Shown piece by piece: positions 43,001 to 53,891 of a stretch of DNA of 64,000 nucleotides. This DNA is from Cryoendolithus antarcticus. Lineage: Eukaryota; Ascomycota; Dothideomycetes; Cladosporiales; Cladosporiaceae. The number at the start of each line of letters is the position of its first letter. The first letter of the stretch is position 1. Location of the stretch: the NCBI GenBank assembly GCA_002077065.1, contig NAJO01000034.1, positions 434,001-498,000 of the forward strand. Direction: 5' to 3'. Position numbers and translations under genes: made by a program. The notes under the pieces are model-generated. The model searched no databases, had not been told where the DNA came from, and worked only from the letters and a program-made list of their open reading frames with translations.

Positions 43001-45177
43001 GTCACGGCCGCTTCGGCAAAGAAGCTGATCGGTGGGGCTTCAATCAGACAAGCACGGTGAGGATCACGGGACGACATACGATCAACATCTGGCGGGCGAT
43101 GCGATCTGAGCTCAATCTCTTGCAGTACACGATGGAGAATGTTGCGTTCCACGTGCTGCACAGGCGAGTACCACACTATGCATTCGCCAAGCTTACGCGC
43201 TGGTACAATAGTGACAAGCCGAAGGACCTAGCCAGAGTGCTCGACTACTTCGTCTCGCGCACACGCCTCGATCTCGAGATCCTAGACGCTAACGAGCTGA
43301 TCCCGCGAACGTCCGAGCAGGCGCGTTTGCTAGGTGTGGACTTCTTCTCCGTCTTCAGCCGTGGCTCGCAATTCAAGGTCGAGTCTCTGATGTTTCGTAT
43401 TGCGAAACCAGAGTCGTTTGTCCTTGTCTCGCCATCACGCAAGCAAGTTGGCGCCCAGAATGCGCTTGAGTGCTTACCCCTGGTCATGGAGCCGATGAGT
43501 GCTTTCTACAACAGTCCGCTCCTTGTACTTGACTTCCAGAGTCTGTATCCGAGCGTCATGATCGCGTACAACTACTGCTACTCTACCTGTCTGGGCCGCA
43601 TCACTAGCTGGCGAGGGACTAACAAGATGGGCTTTGCTGACTTCAAGAGATCACCTGGACTGCTAGAGCTGGTCAAAGACAAAGTCAACATCGCACCGAA
43701 CGGCATGATGTACGTGAAGCCCGAGATGCGCAAGTCACTGTTGGCGAAGATGTTGGGCGAGATTCTGGAGACCCGGGTGATGGTCAAAAGTGGAATGAAA
43801 GTCGACAAAGATGACAAGACGCTACAGCAGCTACTGAACAATAGGCAGCTCGCACTGAAGCTGATTGCGAACGTTACATATGGCTACACCTCAGCTAGCT
43901 TCTCGGGTCGTATGCCATGCAGCGAGATCGCTGACAGCATTGTGCAGACGGGACGTGAGACACTTGAGAAGGCTATCGCTCTTATTCACTCGGTGGAGCA
44001 GTGGGGCGCTGAGGTCGTGTATGGCGACACTGACTCCTTGTTTGTCTACTTGAAGGGCCGCACTAAAGCCGATGCCTTCCGTATCGGCGATGAGATTGCC
44101 AAAGCAGTCACCGATCTGAATCCTCGACCAGTCAAGCTCAAGTTCGAGAAGGTCTATCATCCCTGCGTACTGCTAGCCAAGAAACGCTACGTGGGCTTCA
44201 AGTACGAATCGCCCTCGCAAGTGGAGCCCGACTTTGACGCCAAAGGCATTGAGACAGTGCGCAGAGATGGCACACCAGCCGAGCAGAAGATGGAGGAGAA
44301 GGCTCTGAAGCTGCTTTTCCGCACTGCTGATCTGAGCCAGGTGAAGTCATACTTCCAATCACAATGCGCCAAGATCATGACTGGCCGCTTCTCGGTGCAA
44401 GACTTCTGCTTCGCGAAAGAGGTCAAGCTCGGCACGTACGCGAACAAGGGTCCTGCTCCGCCCGGGGCACTTATCGCCACGAAACGAATGCTCAAAGATC
44501 CCCGTCTGGAGCCACAGTACGGCGAGCGGGTTCCTTACGTCGTCATTGCTGGCGCACCTGGTGCAAGACTGTGGGAGCGCTGCGTTGAGCCCGAAAGGCT
44601 ACTGCACGATGAGCACGCAGAGTTGGACGCAGAGTATTACATCAACAAGAACCTGATCCCGCCTTTGGAGCGGATCTTCAATCTTGTTGGAGCGAATGTG
44701 AGACAGTGGTTTGATGAAATGCCCAAGATTCAGAGGATCAGGATGCTGGGCGGGCCGGTCATGAAGGAAGGTGAAGCTGCTGCGAGCAAGAAGAAGACGA
44801 TGGAGAGCTATATGGGGTCTTCGCTTTGTGTGGTCTGTCGAGACAGACTACCGCCTATCGTGCCGAATGCTGCATCCACTGCCGTAATCTTGCCACTCTG
44901 CCATGGATGCCGGACGGAGCGCACACAAGAAACGATCCTCGCGTTACGTCGTGAGGTCAACAAAGCGTATGAGAAGAATCGTTCTCTTGAAGAGGTCTGC
45001 AGGAGCTGTGCGGGCTTGACGTTTGAGGAAGAGGTACATTGCGACAGCCGGGATTGTCCGGTCTTCTACAGTCGGGTCAAGGCGAAGACTCGTCGTGGTG
45101 TAGTCGCGAATGGAGTGGGCAGAGTCTTGGCAGCGCTTGAGGAAGAGGCTGGTACTGCTGCGGCGTGCGAGTGGTGA
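40081..45177 (+). CDS. REV3: DNA polymerase zeta catalytic subunit Rev3, interrupted near N-terminus
   Basis: B-family translesion polymerase of about 1,690 residues. N-terminus V-F-R-V-R-L-N-C-L-D-H-Y-Q and V-P-V-I-R-L-F-G-A-T-E-T-G-Q-K-V are the conserved Rev3 start. A TAA at 40213-40215 separates them. Removing 15 nt (40202-40216, which begins GT and ends AG) joins them as S-Q-R-V-P-V-I-R. Downstream the frame is open to 45177: polymerase motif A S-L-Y-P-S (about 1153), motif B K-L-I-A-N-V-T-Y-G-Y, motif C Y-G-D-T-D-S (about 1314). The C-terminal CysA (C-V-V-C...C-H-G-C) and CysB (C-R-S-C...C-D-S-R-D-C, iron-sulphur type) follow. Pairs with Rev7 in DNA-damage bypass. Without repair of the break, translation could only start at a later Met (such as 40267). 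Confidence 0.93.
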
Positions 45178-45290
45178 GCGATCAGCCAGTCGCCACGGTC
45201 GGTCGGTCCCGAAAGAGCTGCGTACCAAGCGCCACACTGCCAGCGTAACATGGCATAATCTGTCTTGGGTCGAAACATAGGATGTCTTGA

Positions 45291-46358
45291 TCAAGGACCA
45301 GCAAGTGCTGCATCGATGTCCCTCCTGGTGCAGCCGATCAGGTAGGCAACATCAAGCAAGCTTTCGCCGTTCAGTCTGGTCAGCGCCGCCTTCTGCACCT
45401 TCGGCTTCGCATTGAAGGCTACGCCAAGTCCAGCGGCTCCCAACATCAACAGATCGTTGCTTCCATCGCCGACCGCGATCGTGCGCTCGATCGGAATATC
45501 ATTTTCCCCAGCAAGCTGATGCAGCAGGTCGAGCTTCTTCTGCGCATGTACGATCGGTTTGCCCGCGACCAGCTCTCCGGTCAAGGTCTTTGACTCCGGA
45601 TCCTCGACCAGGTGGTTCGCGAACGCATAGTCAAGACCCAGCTCCCGTGCCACCCAATTAGCGAGCGGTGTGAACCCACCACTCAGCACTGCAGTCTTCC
45701 ACCCACGAGCTCGCAGTACCTTCACTAGGTCTCTGGCGCCTGGCGTGAAAGTGATGACATCCCCCTTCATGTCCTCCCAGATCGAGATTGGCACACCCTT
45801 CAGCAGTGCCACGCGTGCTCTAAGAGAAGCTTCGAAGTCAGTGTAGGGCGCTTCGCCGCGCATGGCCGCTTCTGTGATGGCAGCGACCTCGTCGTAGCGG
45901 CCTATGGCTCGCGCAAGCTCGTCAATGACTTCTTGTTGAATGAGGGTGGAGTCCATATCGAAGACCGCCAGGCCCGGGGCGTCTCTGTGAGTGGCGAAGA
46001 GGCGATATGGTTGCACGACCAGCTCTAGCTCATGCTCGCTCTGGAACTCGCTGAGAGCATCGCCATGAGCTTCTAGGAGGTCATGGCAGTCGGCAAGGGT
46101 GGGAGAACGTTCGCAAGGGCGAGCAACGTGCATGACACGTGAAAGATTCGAGTTGCCTGGAGAGTCAGGCCAAGCTCGTGGTCGTTGGTAGCGGATTGGC
46201 TTGAACGATGAGAATATATCGTCCAATAAAGTGATCAGTGCAGCCACATGAAGGAATGTGTGTGGCTCGTCTAAATAGAGCGTTGCGACAATGCCATGTG
46301 CATCGGCGTTGACCGTGAAGTCGTTTTCCGCTGGAGTCATTTTACCGTTTCCCATCAT
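45291..46358 (-). CDS. SER2: Phosphoserine phosphatase
   Basis: Single exon, 355 residues. HAD-superfamily motif I is L-A-V-F-D-M-D-S-T-L, followed by the cap region (Q-E-V-I-D-E-L-A-R, E-A-M-R-G-E). Motif II is T-A-V-L-S-G-G-F-T, and motif III/IV is A-V-G-D-G-S-N-D-L-L-M-L. These match SerB/Ser2, which makes L-serine from phosphoserine in the cytosol. The N-terminal 140 residues are a fungal extension, ACT-like in position, but not confidently assigned. Convergent with REV3 (113 bp) and divergent from SSS1. Confidence 0.95.
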   Translation of the reverse strand: MMGNGKMTPAENDFTVNADAHGIVATLYLDEPHTFLHVAALITLLDDIFSSFKPIRYQRPRAWPDSPGNSNLSRVMHVARPCERSPTLADCHDLLEAHGDALSEFQSEHELELVVQPYRLFATHRDAPGLAVFDMDSTLIQQEVIDELARAIGRYDEVAAITEAAMRGEAPYTDFEASLRARVALLKGVPISIWEDMKGDVITFTPGARDLVKVLRARGWKTAVLSGGFTPLANWVARELGLDYAFANHLVEDPESKTLTGELVAGKPIVHAQKKLDLLHQLAGENDIPIERTIAVGDGSNDLLMLGAAGLGVAFNAKPKVQKAALTRLNGESLLDVAYLIGCTRRDIDAALAGP

Positions 46359-46744
46359 TGTCGCCGTACCAATCTTGATAACCCCTTAAGTCGATTGTTT
46401 GTCGTGAACGCGTAATTCAAGCCCTCGTGACAAACGCAGTCTTCACATCTCGCTACTTGAATCTGCACAGCAATGTGCGAGACAAGTCGTTGATAGCACG
46501 TGGGAAGAGCGAACATATTACGCGAGTCAGTCAATCATACCCCAGATTCCGGCGCGGAGCCTCATTAGCCGCAAGCAAGCTGGCCGATCGAGTACAGTAC
46601 AACACACATATTCGTTACCATCTATACCCCTTGCCTACTTCCTCACCCAGCGCCCACAATACTTCACAAAGCTATTCGCCGATCGCCCTCATTCCGAAAC
46701 CTCTATAACACATCCGAAACCAATAAATATTGACAGCAGCAACG
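46359..46744. promoter_or_regulatory. Divergent promoter region SER2/SSS1
   Basis: About 390 bases between divergent start codons. No gene and no nameable motif seen; presumed to drive both neighbours. Confidence 0.45.
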
Positions 46745-47195
46745 ATGGACCAAGCCAAAGAACTCCTCGAGATGCCCCGGGAGTTTGTCAAGGATGGCCG
46801 ACAGTTCCTCACGAGGTGCAGCAAACGTATGCCTCACATTCACTCCTGCTCGCCGACTCTCAGGCGACCAAGGGTAGCAATTGGAGATCGAGAGGGCATG
46901 TGCTGACGTGACACAGCCGACCGCCGCGAATTCCTCCGCATATCGCAAGCAGTGGGCACGGGGTTCTTGATCATGGGCGTGATTGGGTATATCGTTAAAT
47001 TGAGTGAGTTTGCACCTTCCCTGACTCCACGATTGGACAGGCGGTATCGCGGTCAGGAGAGTGAAGCAAGCGACACGGAGGAAAAGGGAGTCGACATAAC
47101 TAGGCAGAGCCGTGATGTACAAGAGGCATGGATTGAGAGCTAACGTGAATGCAGTACATATCCCCGTCAACAACATCCTGGTGGGAGGCGCATAG
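46745..47195 (+). CDS. SSS1: Sec61 translocon gamma subunit (Sss1)
   Basis: Three exons: 46745-46826, 46917-47003 and 47155-47195. They encode a 69-residue tail-anchored protein, too fragmented to show as one frame. Motifs: M-D-Q-A-K-E-L-L-E-M-P-R-E-F-V-K-D-G at the start, C-S-K-P-D-R-R-E-F, then the membrane helix G-T-G-F-L-I-M-G-V-I-G-Y-I-V-K-L and I-H-I-P-V-N-N-I-L-V-G-G at the end. This is nearly the family consensus. Sss1 clamps the Sec61 channel in the ER membrane. Introns are 90 and 151 nt. Confidence 0.96.
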
Positions 47196-47510
47196 GTGAG
47201 AAGAATGCGTTGCTCGATTGGGGGTGTTGGGAGCCTGGAGCAGGCGTCGAGAGGCGCGGCGACTCAGCCTTGGCTGGCAGGGTCTACCGTGCGGGAGCGT
47301 ACATGGAGGCGCGAAGGCCGACATCTGCTTGCTATGGTACCTGTATTGCTTGCCCGGACTCGGGCCTGCGCAGCGAAGAAACAGCGCGAGGATACGGGAG
47401 ATCAAGCTTGCAGGAAGTGGAGCCGTAAAAGTCATATACCATCAGTCACATCAGCGATATGTACAAAAGCTCGAGTCCTCCCTCGCCCGTCCATTACCTT
47501 TCCAGTCTCC
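47196..47510. other. Convergent intergenic region
   Basis: About 315 bases between SSS1 and the WD40 gene. No gene seen; likely 3' UTRs. Confidence 0.45.
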
Positions 47511-49986
47511 TCACTCATCGTCATCCACTCCTCCCCAGATTCCCCCTAACCTCTCCCTCACACTCCTCGTCCTGGCCGTCATCCCCCTTCTTGCCTGCGG
47601 CATCCCATAAAACCTCCCATCATGCCGTAGCTGCGCCGTGACTCTAGCACCCATAGGCGTGCTGCCTAGACTATCTTTATTGGCAAAGCTCGCCACATCC
47701 TCGCCATCCTCTTCATCGCCCACTTCATCCGAGCCAACGCCATCATTCCAGGAGTGCACTGTGCATGTCCCCACCGTGTGATCGTTACCATTCCACGATG
47801 TGGCTGCGATGACAGGCGCGCTCGGATGCCACGAGCAGTCTCGAACGATCGTCTTCCATTGCCCGCTGCTCTCGTAGTAATCCCCCCGGCCGGCGTAGTC
47901 TTCACTTGGTCGGCAGTTTCTCGTCGCTTCGATTACAGAGATCTTGGACTTGATCGTGCCGTCCAGGTTCCAGACGTAGATTTTGCCGTCGTGAGAGCCA
48001 GAATAGATGTAGCGTTGATTCGTGCTGCCAAGTGGCGAGAAGTGGCAGCGAATGAGAGTCTTGAGGACGCGGTGGCCGCGGAAGGTCACGAGAGAGCAGT
48101 CATTGGGATGTGGGGTGTGCGAGCCTTCGTCGTAGGGTGCGAAGCGGTAGTCGAAAGAGGTCGTGTGGTCCTGCGAAGCTTGTCAGTGAAATGCAATATG
48201 TACATCCCGGATGGCGACACCGACCCGAGGATCGATCTTCTCCGCATCATCTGTGGAGATCATCCGACGCAGATCCCACAGCTTGCATGTCTGATCCTTG
48301 CCATTGCTTATGACATAGCGGCCATCCCCTTTGCTGTCGATATACGTCAAACCCTCAGTATGTCCCAGGAACATGCCCGCCGGTCGCATCGAGCTCAGAC
48401 TCCTCCGATCCCAGACTTTCAGAGTTGTGTCATCGCTACCAGAGTAGAGAATGTGTGGACTCATCTTGTCGCCGAAACAGACTGCATTGACATCATCAGA
48501 ATGACCAGGTATGCGCAAGATTGACCGCTGCGACTCGATGTCGTACACGTAGACGCTGTAGTCTGAGGTTCCGGCAACAATCTCGCTACCGTCACCGCTG
48601 TATCGCAGCGACCAAATGCCGAAGTGTCCGCCTCGACGACCCCAGCCTCCGCCGCCTCGACTGCCTCCACCACCCATGTCGCTGAAGTCAAGTTGCGTGG
48701 GCTCAGAGTCGTCTGCAGGATCTGTTGGAGCAAGACATACACGCGAGCTGATCGAGCTGTATGCTAGGTGCCGATTGTCTGGGGAGAGTGAGGCATCTGT
48801 GATCGTCCACTGTCCGCCATAGTAGTTGACTGTCTTGTAGTATCGCCAGTCATACGGATTGCGAGTATCGTACATCCGTACTTTGAAGTCTCGGCCACAT
48901 GCGAAGAAGAAGGAGCCGTCTTCGCTGAATTGTCCAGAGTAGCATGGAGCATTCGCATTGATGATCATGTCTGCCTTGGAGCCGGGGATCATTTCCTGAG
49001 TCGCTAGAGCATTGAGTGCACGACTTCGGCCGCGATTCTCTACACCGAGCTCACGGTCAAGCATGCGATATGAGACGCGTCGACGTTTGTACTGCGTCCG
49101 ATCACTCAATGGTTCACCGCATGCAGTGTGGGAACATCGATCATTAGTACCAAATTGCCCGGACGCCATCAGCTTGCTGCCCTCTTCAGATGGCACCTTA
49201 GGATACCTGTCGCCGACGAACTTTGGCCTTCGCCGTCGATATCGGTCCGCTGACCAGAAGCCTGGAGCGTCGTCATCTTCGGGCGCATCGTCAGCAACTC
49301 CGCGCTGTCGGCGGGAGCCTCCTCGGGTTCCTGAGGTGAAGACACTCTGAATGCCTGCTTGTTGTAACAAGCGTAAGATCTGCTGTTGTGTAGCTGTGCA
49401 ATGTTGTCAGTATTTGATCTGGATCGTGTCGGAGCATGGCCAGTAGTCTTGTGGAGCGCCTCTGGAGAGCATACCTGAGATGGTGGGTCTCGTCTCCACG
49501 GCTGGAGTCGTTGGCGCAGTACTCGCAGCTGCGGCAGAGCTCGCTACCGTCGGCGTCTGGGTACCATCTTCACTCTCATCCTCTTCCACCACTTCATCTA
49601 CTGTCTCCTCCGTCTCGAACACAATTTGGTCTCCGTTGGCCGTCACGAATGTCCCTTCCTCGGCATCATAGTACAGCGTTGTGCCTACCTCATCGTCTCC
49701 TTCTGCTTCATCGTCGTCTTCGCCATCCTCGGTGTAGGATGACGGAGTTGCCGAGTCCTCGGTGGCGAGCTATGACAGAGACTATTGTTAGTATTCAATA
49801 GGTCTTGATCGCTCCTTCATCTGAACCGGTTCTTCTTTATGTCTCTCTATCGGGGTGTAATGTCCCATTCCGGTGCTCTGTTCCTCGACATCAGACGACC
49901 ATGCGTACCTCGTAGTCCATGTCGTCATCACCACCGCTACTCTCGGTATACTGCCATTCCTCTGATGAAGCTCGTTCGCTGGCCAT
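47511..49986 (-). CDS. DCAF11/LEC14B-like WD40 repeat protein
   Basis: Four exons on the reverse strand: 49986-49909, 49769-49475, 49393-48204 and 48170-47511; 740 residues. The N-terminus is acidic and disordered. It is followed by L-D-R-E-L-G-V-E-N-R-G-R-S-R-A-L-N and S-G-Q-F-S-E-D-G-S-F-F. Repeats continue as Y-V-Y-D-I-E, H-S-D-D-V-N-A-V-C-F-G-D, V-W-D-R-R, G-H-T-E-G-L-T-Y-I-D, L-W-D-L-R-R, D-Y-R-F, G-H-R-V-L-K-T-L-I-R-C-H-F-S-P and I-Y-S-G-S-H-D-G-K-I-Y-V-W-N. This pattern is that of DCAF11-type CUL4-DDB1 substrate receptors. The last intron is just 33 nt (48171-48203; GT...CACTGAC...CAG). The protein ends in an Arg-rich, acidic tail. Confidence 0.9.
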
Positions 49987-50542
49987 GACCGTTGAAGCTA
50001 CACACCCAGCAGATGAGTCCAATAAGAATACTTCGGAAGTGTATCGCTCGCGCAAGGGCAAGTGAGGTAAGCTCATTTCATGATTACATCCATGAGGTCG
50101 TCGATCTAGGTGGGTCCGTTTGCATGGAGATTGCCTTATCGCCGAACTACATTGACCAAGACATTTCTTGATGTTCTACTATACCCCTTCCACATACACT
50201 ACAGGTGCTACCTATCAATGGTCACAGACCCACGGCGAACACTCCATTTCGTTCTGCTTACTTGCCGCTTCAATTGTGCGGTATGCATCTTTCGTGACAT
50301 CGTCCTTTTGACTAAAAATTGAGGCTGAAAGTCCCTCGGCAATTGAACGACGATCAACGGCGGGGCATCTCGAAGCGAACAGAGAGTCCAGCATCTCCAC
50401 GATCGATAGAATAGTTCCTGGACATATCAGGTAGGGCAGACGTTCGAAAGGAGCGATCTCATATTCTTGTCGTTCGCGTCGTCTCCACTCTTGTCCGTTA
50501 TTCAGCGTCTTTCCCCCTTCAGCCACCTCTCGCTCGCCCACA
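49987..50542. other. Divergent intergenic region
   Basis: About 560 bases between the WD40 gene and the cytochrome b5/FMN gene. No gene or repeat seen; promoters expected. Confidence 0.45.
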
Positions 50543-52141
50543 ATGTCCTCACCCAAGATCTCCGTCGCCGAGCTATCGAAACATGCCACGCCTGAAGACT
50601 GCTGGGTCCTGGTCAATGGCAAGGTATATGACCTTTCAAACTTCGCCCCAAACCACCCTGGAGGTGCTGATAGTATGTCAATACTCACATGCTTCTTACA
50701 TTGAAGTAAGACTAGGTATTTACTCATTCAACGCAGTGGTCTACGCCTACGCCGGCAAAGATGGTACGACAACGTACAATCAATACCACTCCGCCTCGCT
50801 AATCGAGAAAACCCTTTCGCCCTCCGAGAAGAAAGGCGACATCGACGACTCAACCATCACATCCACCTGGCTCGAAGCCCAGAAAGCCGAACTCACGTCT
50901 GCTCCTGATCCAAATGAGAAACCCCCATTAGACGCCATAATCAACCTCGATGACTTCGAGAAGGCTTTCGCCGCTACTGGATCGAAGAAAGCAAATGCAT
51001 ACATCGAAGGCGCGTCTAATGATCTCCTCACCCTGCAAGCAAACAAGACGCACTGGCAGCGGCTCTTCTTCCGGCCCCGCGTAATGCGGAATGTCAGCGT
51101 CGTCAAAACCTCCTCCACGCTGCTAGGAGTGAAAGTGAAGATGCCAGTCTGGATCTGTCCCATGGGTATAGCCAAAACCGCCGGTCCGGAAGGCGAAGCC
51201 GCCTTAGCGAAAGGCGCGGCGAGCAGTGGGATTGTGCACTGTGTCTCTACCACCGCGTCGATGTCTGTAGAGGAGATCGTGGGAGCGACAGGGAGCGACT
51301 GGCCGTTCTTCTACCAACTTTACGTCGACAAGCAGCGGCATAAAACTGAAGCCGTGCTGCGCCAACTCGCCTCTATACCTCAAATTAAAGCCCTCTTCGT
51401 CACAGCCGATCTCGCAGTCGTGTCGAAACGGGAAGCGGACGAACGCGTGCGCGTCCAAGCCACGGTGTCAGTCTACGCCAACGGCGCGAAATCCGGCATC
51501 GACAAGAAAGGCGGCGGGCTCGCTCGCAGCACGGGGAGTTTCATCGACTGGTCATTGAATTGGGATGACCTTGCTTGGCTGCGACGCCATACGAACTTGC
51601 CGATCGTGGTGAAAGGCATCCAATCTGCGGCCGATGCGAAGACAGCTATGGAGCTAGGGTGTGCGGGGATCGTGGTTAGCAATCACGGCGGGCGCGCGCT
51701 GGATGGCGCGCCGAGTACGCTTTTGGTTTTGATGGAGATTAGAAGGGACTGTCCGGAGGTTTATGAGAGGTTGGAGGTGTTTGTTGACGGAGGTGTGCGG
51801 AGAGGGTCGGACATCCTGAAGGCTGTACTACTCGGCGCAAGGGGCGTCGGTGTGGGACGGCCGTTTCAGTGTTCTGTGGCCTATGATACGGAGGGTGTGG
51901 AGCATTGCGCTGGGAGTGAGTGCTTGCGTAGTGCACACTTGACTGGACGATTAGCTGACCAACACTCGCAGTCATCCAAGACGAGCTCGAGACAGCTATG
52001 CGTCTTTGCGGCATTACGGATCTGGACAAGGTCAGGGGCGACATGTCGTGGCTTAATACTGCTGAACTGGCGCCGCTTCTGCCGCCTACGAGTAATGCTG
52101 GAGGTGGGCTCTGGCGAAGGCTCTTTGGCGCGAGGCTGTAA
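50543..52141 (+). CDS. Cytochrome b5-FMN alpha-hydroxyacid dehydrogenase (Cyb2-like)
   Basis: Three exons: 50543-50672, 50737-51915 and 51972-52141; 492 residues. The N-terminal cytochrome b5 domain has the haem motif H-P-G-G (about 38) and Y-A-G-K-D. The FMN barrel includes F-R-P-R-V-M-R-N-V, P-V-W-I-C-P-M-G, Q-L-Y-V-D-K-Q, V-V-K-G-I-Q and the catalytic His/Arg segment S-N-H-G-G-R-A-L-D-G. It ends with V-F-V-D-G-G-V-R-R-G-S-D and G-V-G-R-P-F. Relatives oxidise L-lactate (flavocytochrome b2) and pass electrons to cytochrome c; others use glycolate or mandelate. No clear mitochondrial presequence, so lactate specificity is not certain. Confidence 0.92.
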
Positions 52142-52853
52142 AGACTATTGTATGTTGCACTACAGACCATTCATATCTATGACTACCCGCTCAGGTCGCC
52201 GAAAGTACCGCCTTCCATGTGGCTCTCGTATCAAGTCCACTGCGTCGGCTTCTTAGTCTTCGTAGATCGTGGGAGTAGTGTCGCCGAAATGCCCACTTGA
52301 ATCTGAGAAGCACGTATACAAGTAATTGGGCCCCGAGTCTTGCTGGCTGGTGCCTCATGTCTGAAGGACGCCCTTGCTGGCTAGTGCGATCGCCAAATCC
52401 CACTTCGAATGCACACATACATGTATGCTTAGTCGTAGATTCTTTCAAACAATCGCCAGTGCGGTCGACCAGAACCAACAGTCTGTCGTGAAGCTACCTG
52501 GGTAGACTCTCGCTTGCAACCTCGAACCCGATCGTTCGCAGCAGGTGAACCAGGCGGATGTAACATGTTCAATGTGCGACGTTTATACCTTGGGATTTTA
52601 TATTCCGGTCTGCATGCTTTGAATTACCTAGATCTTGACCGGGCGGATTCGACATTGAACGACGCCGTCAGGTTACGGCCGCTGGTCTGACAATGTGAAG
52701 GTTCACGGCTCAGAGATTCCAGTCCGAGGATATGATCACTAATCTTACATTTCCATTGGAGTCGACACGAACATCGCTACATCGTACTGGCAGTCCCATC
52801 GTCTGCACTTCCGGTCACTCCCTCTAAACGTCACAGTCCATCATTATCACAAC
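52142..52853. other. Intergenic region
   Basis: About 710 bases. A B-box-like GGGTTCGAGG occurs on the reverse strand near 52515, but no tRNA fold was found around it. No gene seen. Confidence 0.45.
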
Positions 52854-53642
52854 ATGTCCCTTAACAACGCAAAGAAGCCCGTCATCGCCGTGGTGGGCGC
52901 AGGTCCCGGCATTGGCGAAGCAGTTGCCCGTCGGTTCGCAGCAGAGGGCTTCGCAACCGCTCTTCTTGCGCGGACCGAAGACAAACTGCAAACAATGGCT
53001 CAAGGTATCGACGCGGACTTCGGCCAAGACACAGCCCATTACTACATTACCGATCTCCGAGTAGAAGAATCCGTGAACGCTAGCTTCGCGAAGATCGCCA
53101 CCGAGCTCGGCCCCGTGCAAGTCCTCGTGTACAACGCCGGCGCACGCCGCGTCAATGGCCGCAAGATCCTCGACACCTCGTCCGAGGAGTTTGAGAATTT
53201 CACAAAGATCAACCTGTTCGGAGCGTTCTGGTCAACCAAGTGCGTGCTCCCAGCCATGCTGCAAGCGCAAAAAGGCACCATCCTCTTCACCGGCGCGACG
53301 GGTGCTCTCCGCGGCGCACCGGGTCTATCCAGTTTCTCGCCCGGCAAGTTCGGCCTGCGCAGTCTCTGTCAGATCATCACGCGAGAGTACCAGCCCGACG
53401 GCATTCATGCGGCGTTCATTGTTGTTGATAGTCCTGTGGATGGTAAGCTTATTGGAGGCGTGAGGCGTCGGGCATGGGAGCGCGAGGGCGCGACGGAGAA
53501 GTTGCAGGACTTGGATGCGTATTTGATGCAGCCGGGCGATTTGGCGCAGACGTACTGGTTCTTGCATACACAGCCGCGCAGTGCGTGGACGCATGAGATT
53601 GATGCGCGGCCGCAGAAGGAGGGCATGTACAGTCACCTTTGA
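52854..53642 (+). CDS. Short-chain dehydrogenase/reductase, atypical active site
   Basis: Single exon, 262 residues, Rossmann fold. Cofactor motif V-V-G-A-G-P-G-I-G; L-L-A-R-T-E-D beta-2 end (Arg suggests NADPH preference); Y-N-A-G. The active-site segment reads S-S-F-S-P-G-K-F-G, so the usual catalytic Tyr of Y-x-x-x-K is Phe while Lys is kept. Proteins of this type (with an F-A-x-A-K-like motif) form a known SDR subgroup. It may not be a standard reductase. Both N- and C-termini look complete. Neighbour GST kappa gene is convergent. Confidence 0.9.
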   Translation: MSLNNAKKPVIAVVGAGPGIGEAVARRFAAEGFATALLARTEDKLQTMAQGIDADFGQDTAHYYITDLRVEESVNASFAKIATELGPVQVLVYNAGARRVNGRKILDTSSEEFENFTKINLFGAFWSTKCVLPAMLQAQKGTILFTGATGALRGAPGLSSFSPGKFGLRSLCQIITREYQPDGIHAAFIVVDSPVDGKLIGGVRRRAWEREGATEKLQDLDAYLMQPGDLAQTYWFLHTQPRSAWTHEIDARPQKEGMYSHL

Positions 53643-53891
53643 TCCGCGAAGACGGACAATTCTGTCTAGTACAGGACTGAAGTACCTCCTTGCCACCGCT
53701 GATTACCCAGACCTCACTATGAAGATGATGTGGTAAGATGAGATTGATCGTAGCATATCCCTCTTTCGACTCTTGAAAGTACAGAGGCCTCTTTTCGACT
53801 CGGCCCCAGTGCTGCACGTTCTGCCATGAAGCACTACATCCGACCACAGCAACACCACTACCCGTTCTATAATTGAGCATTGCCCTCTCGA

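Noticed and set aside
42565..43176. 203-codon open frame antisense to REV3
   Set aside because: Lies wholly opposite the conserved polymerase frame, with no recognisable features; a codon-bias shadow.
52480..52560. tRNA suggested by a B-box-like GGGTTCGAGG on the reverse strand
   Set aside because: No matching A box, anticodon stem or acceptor stem could be folded around it.
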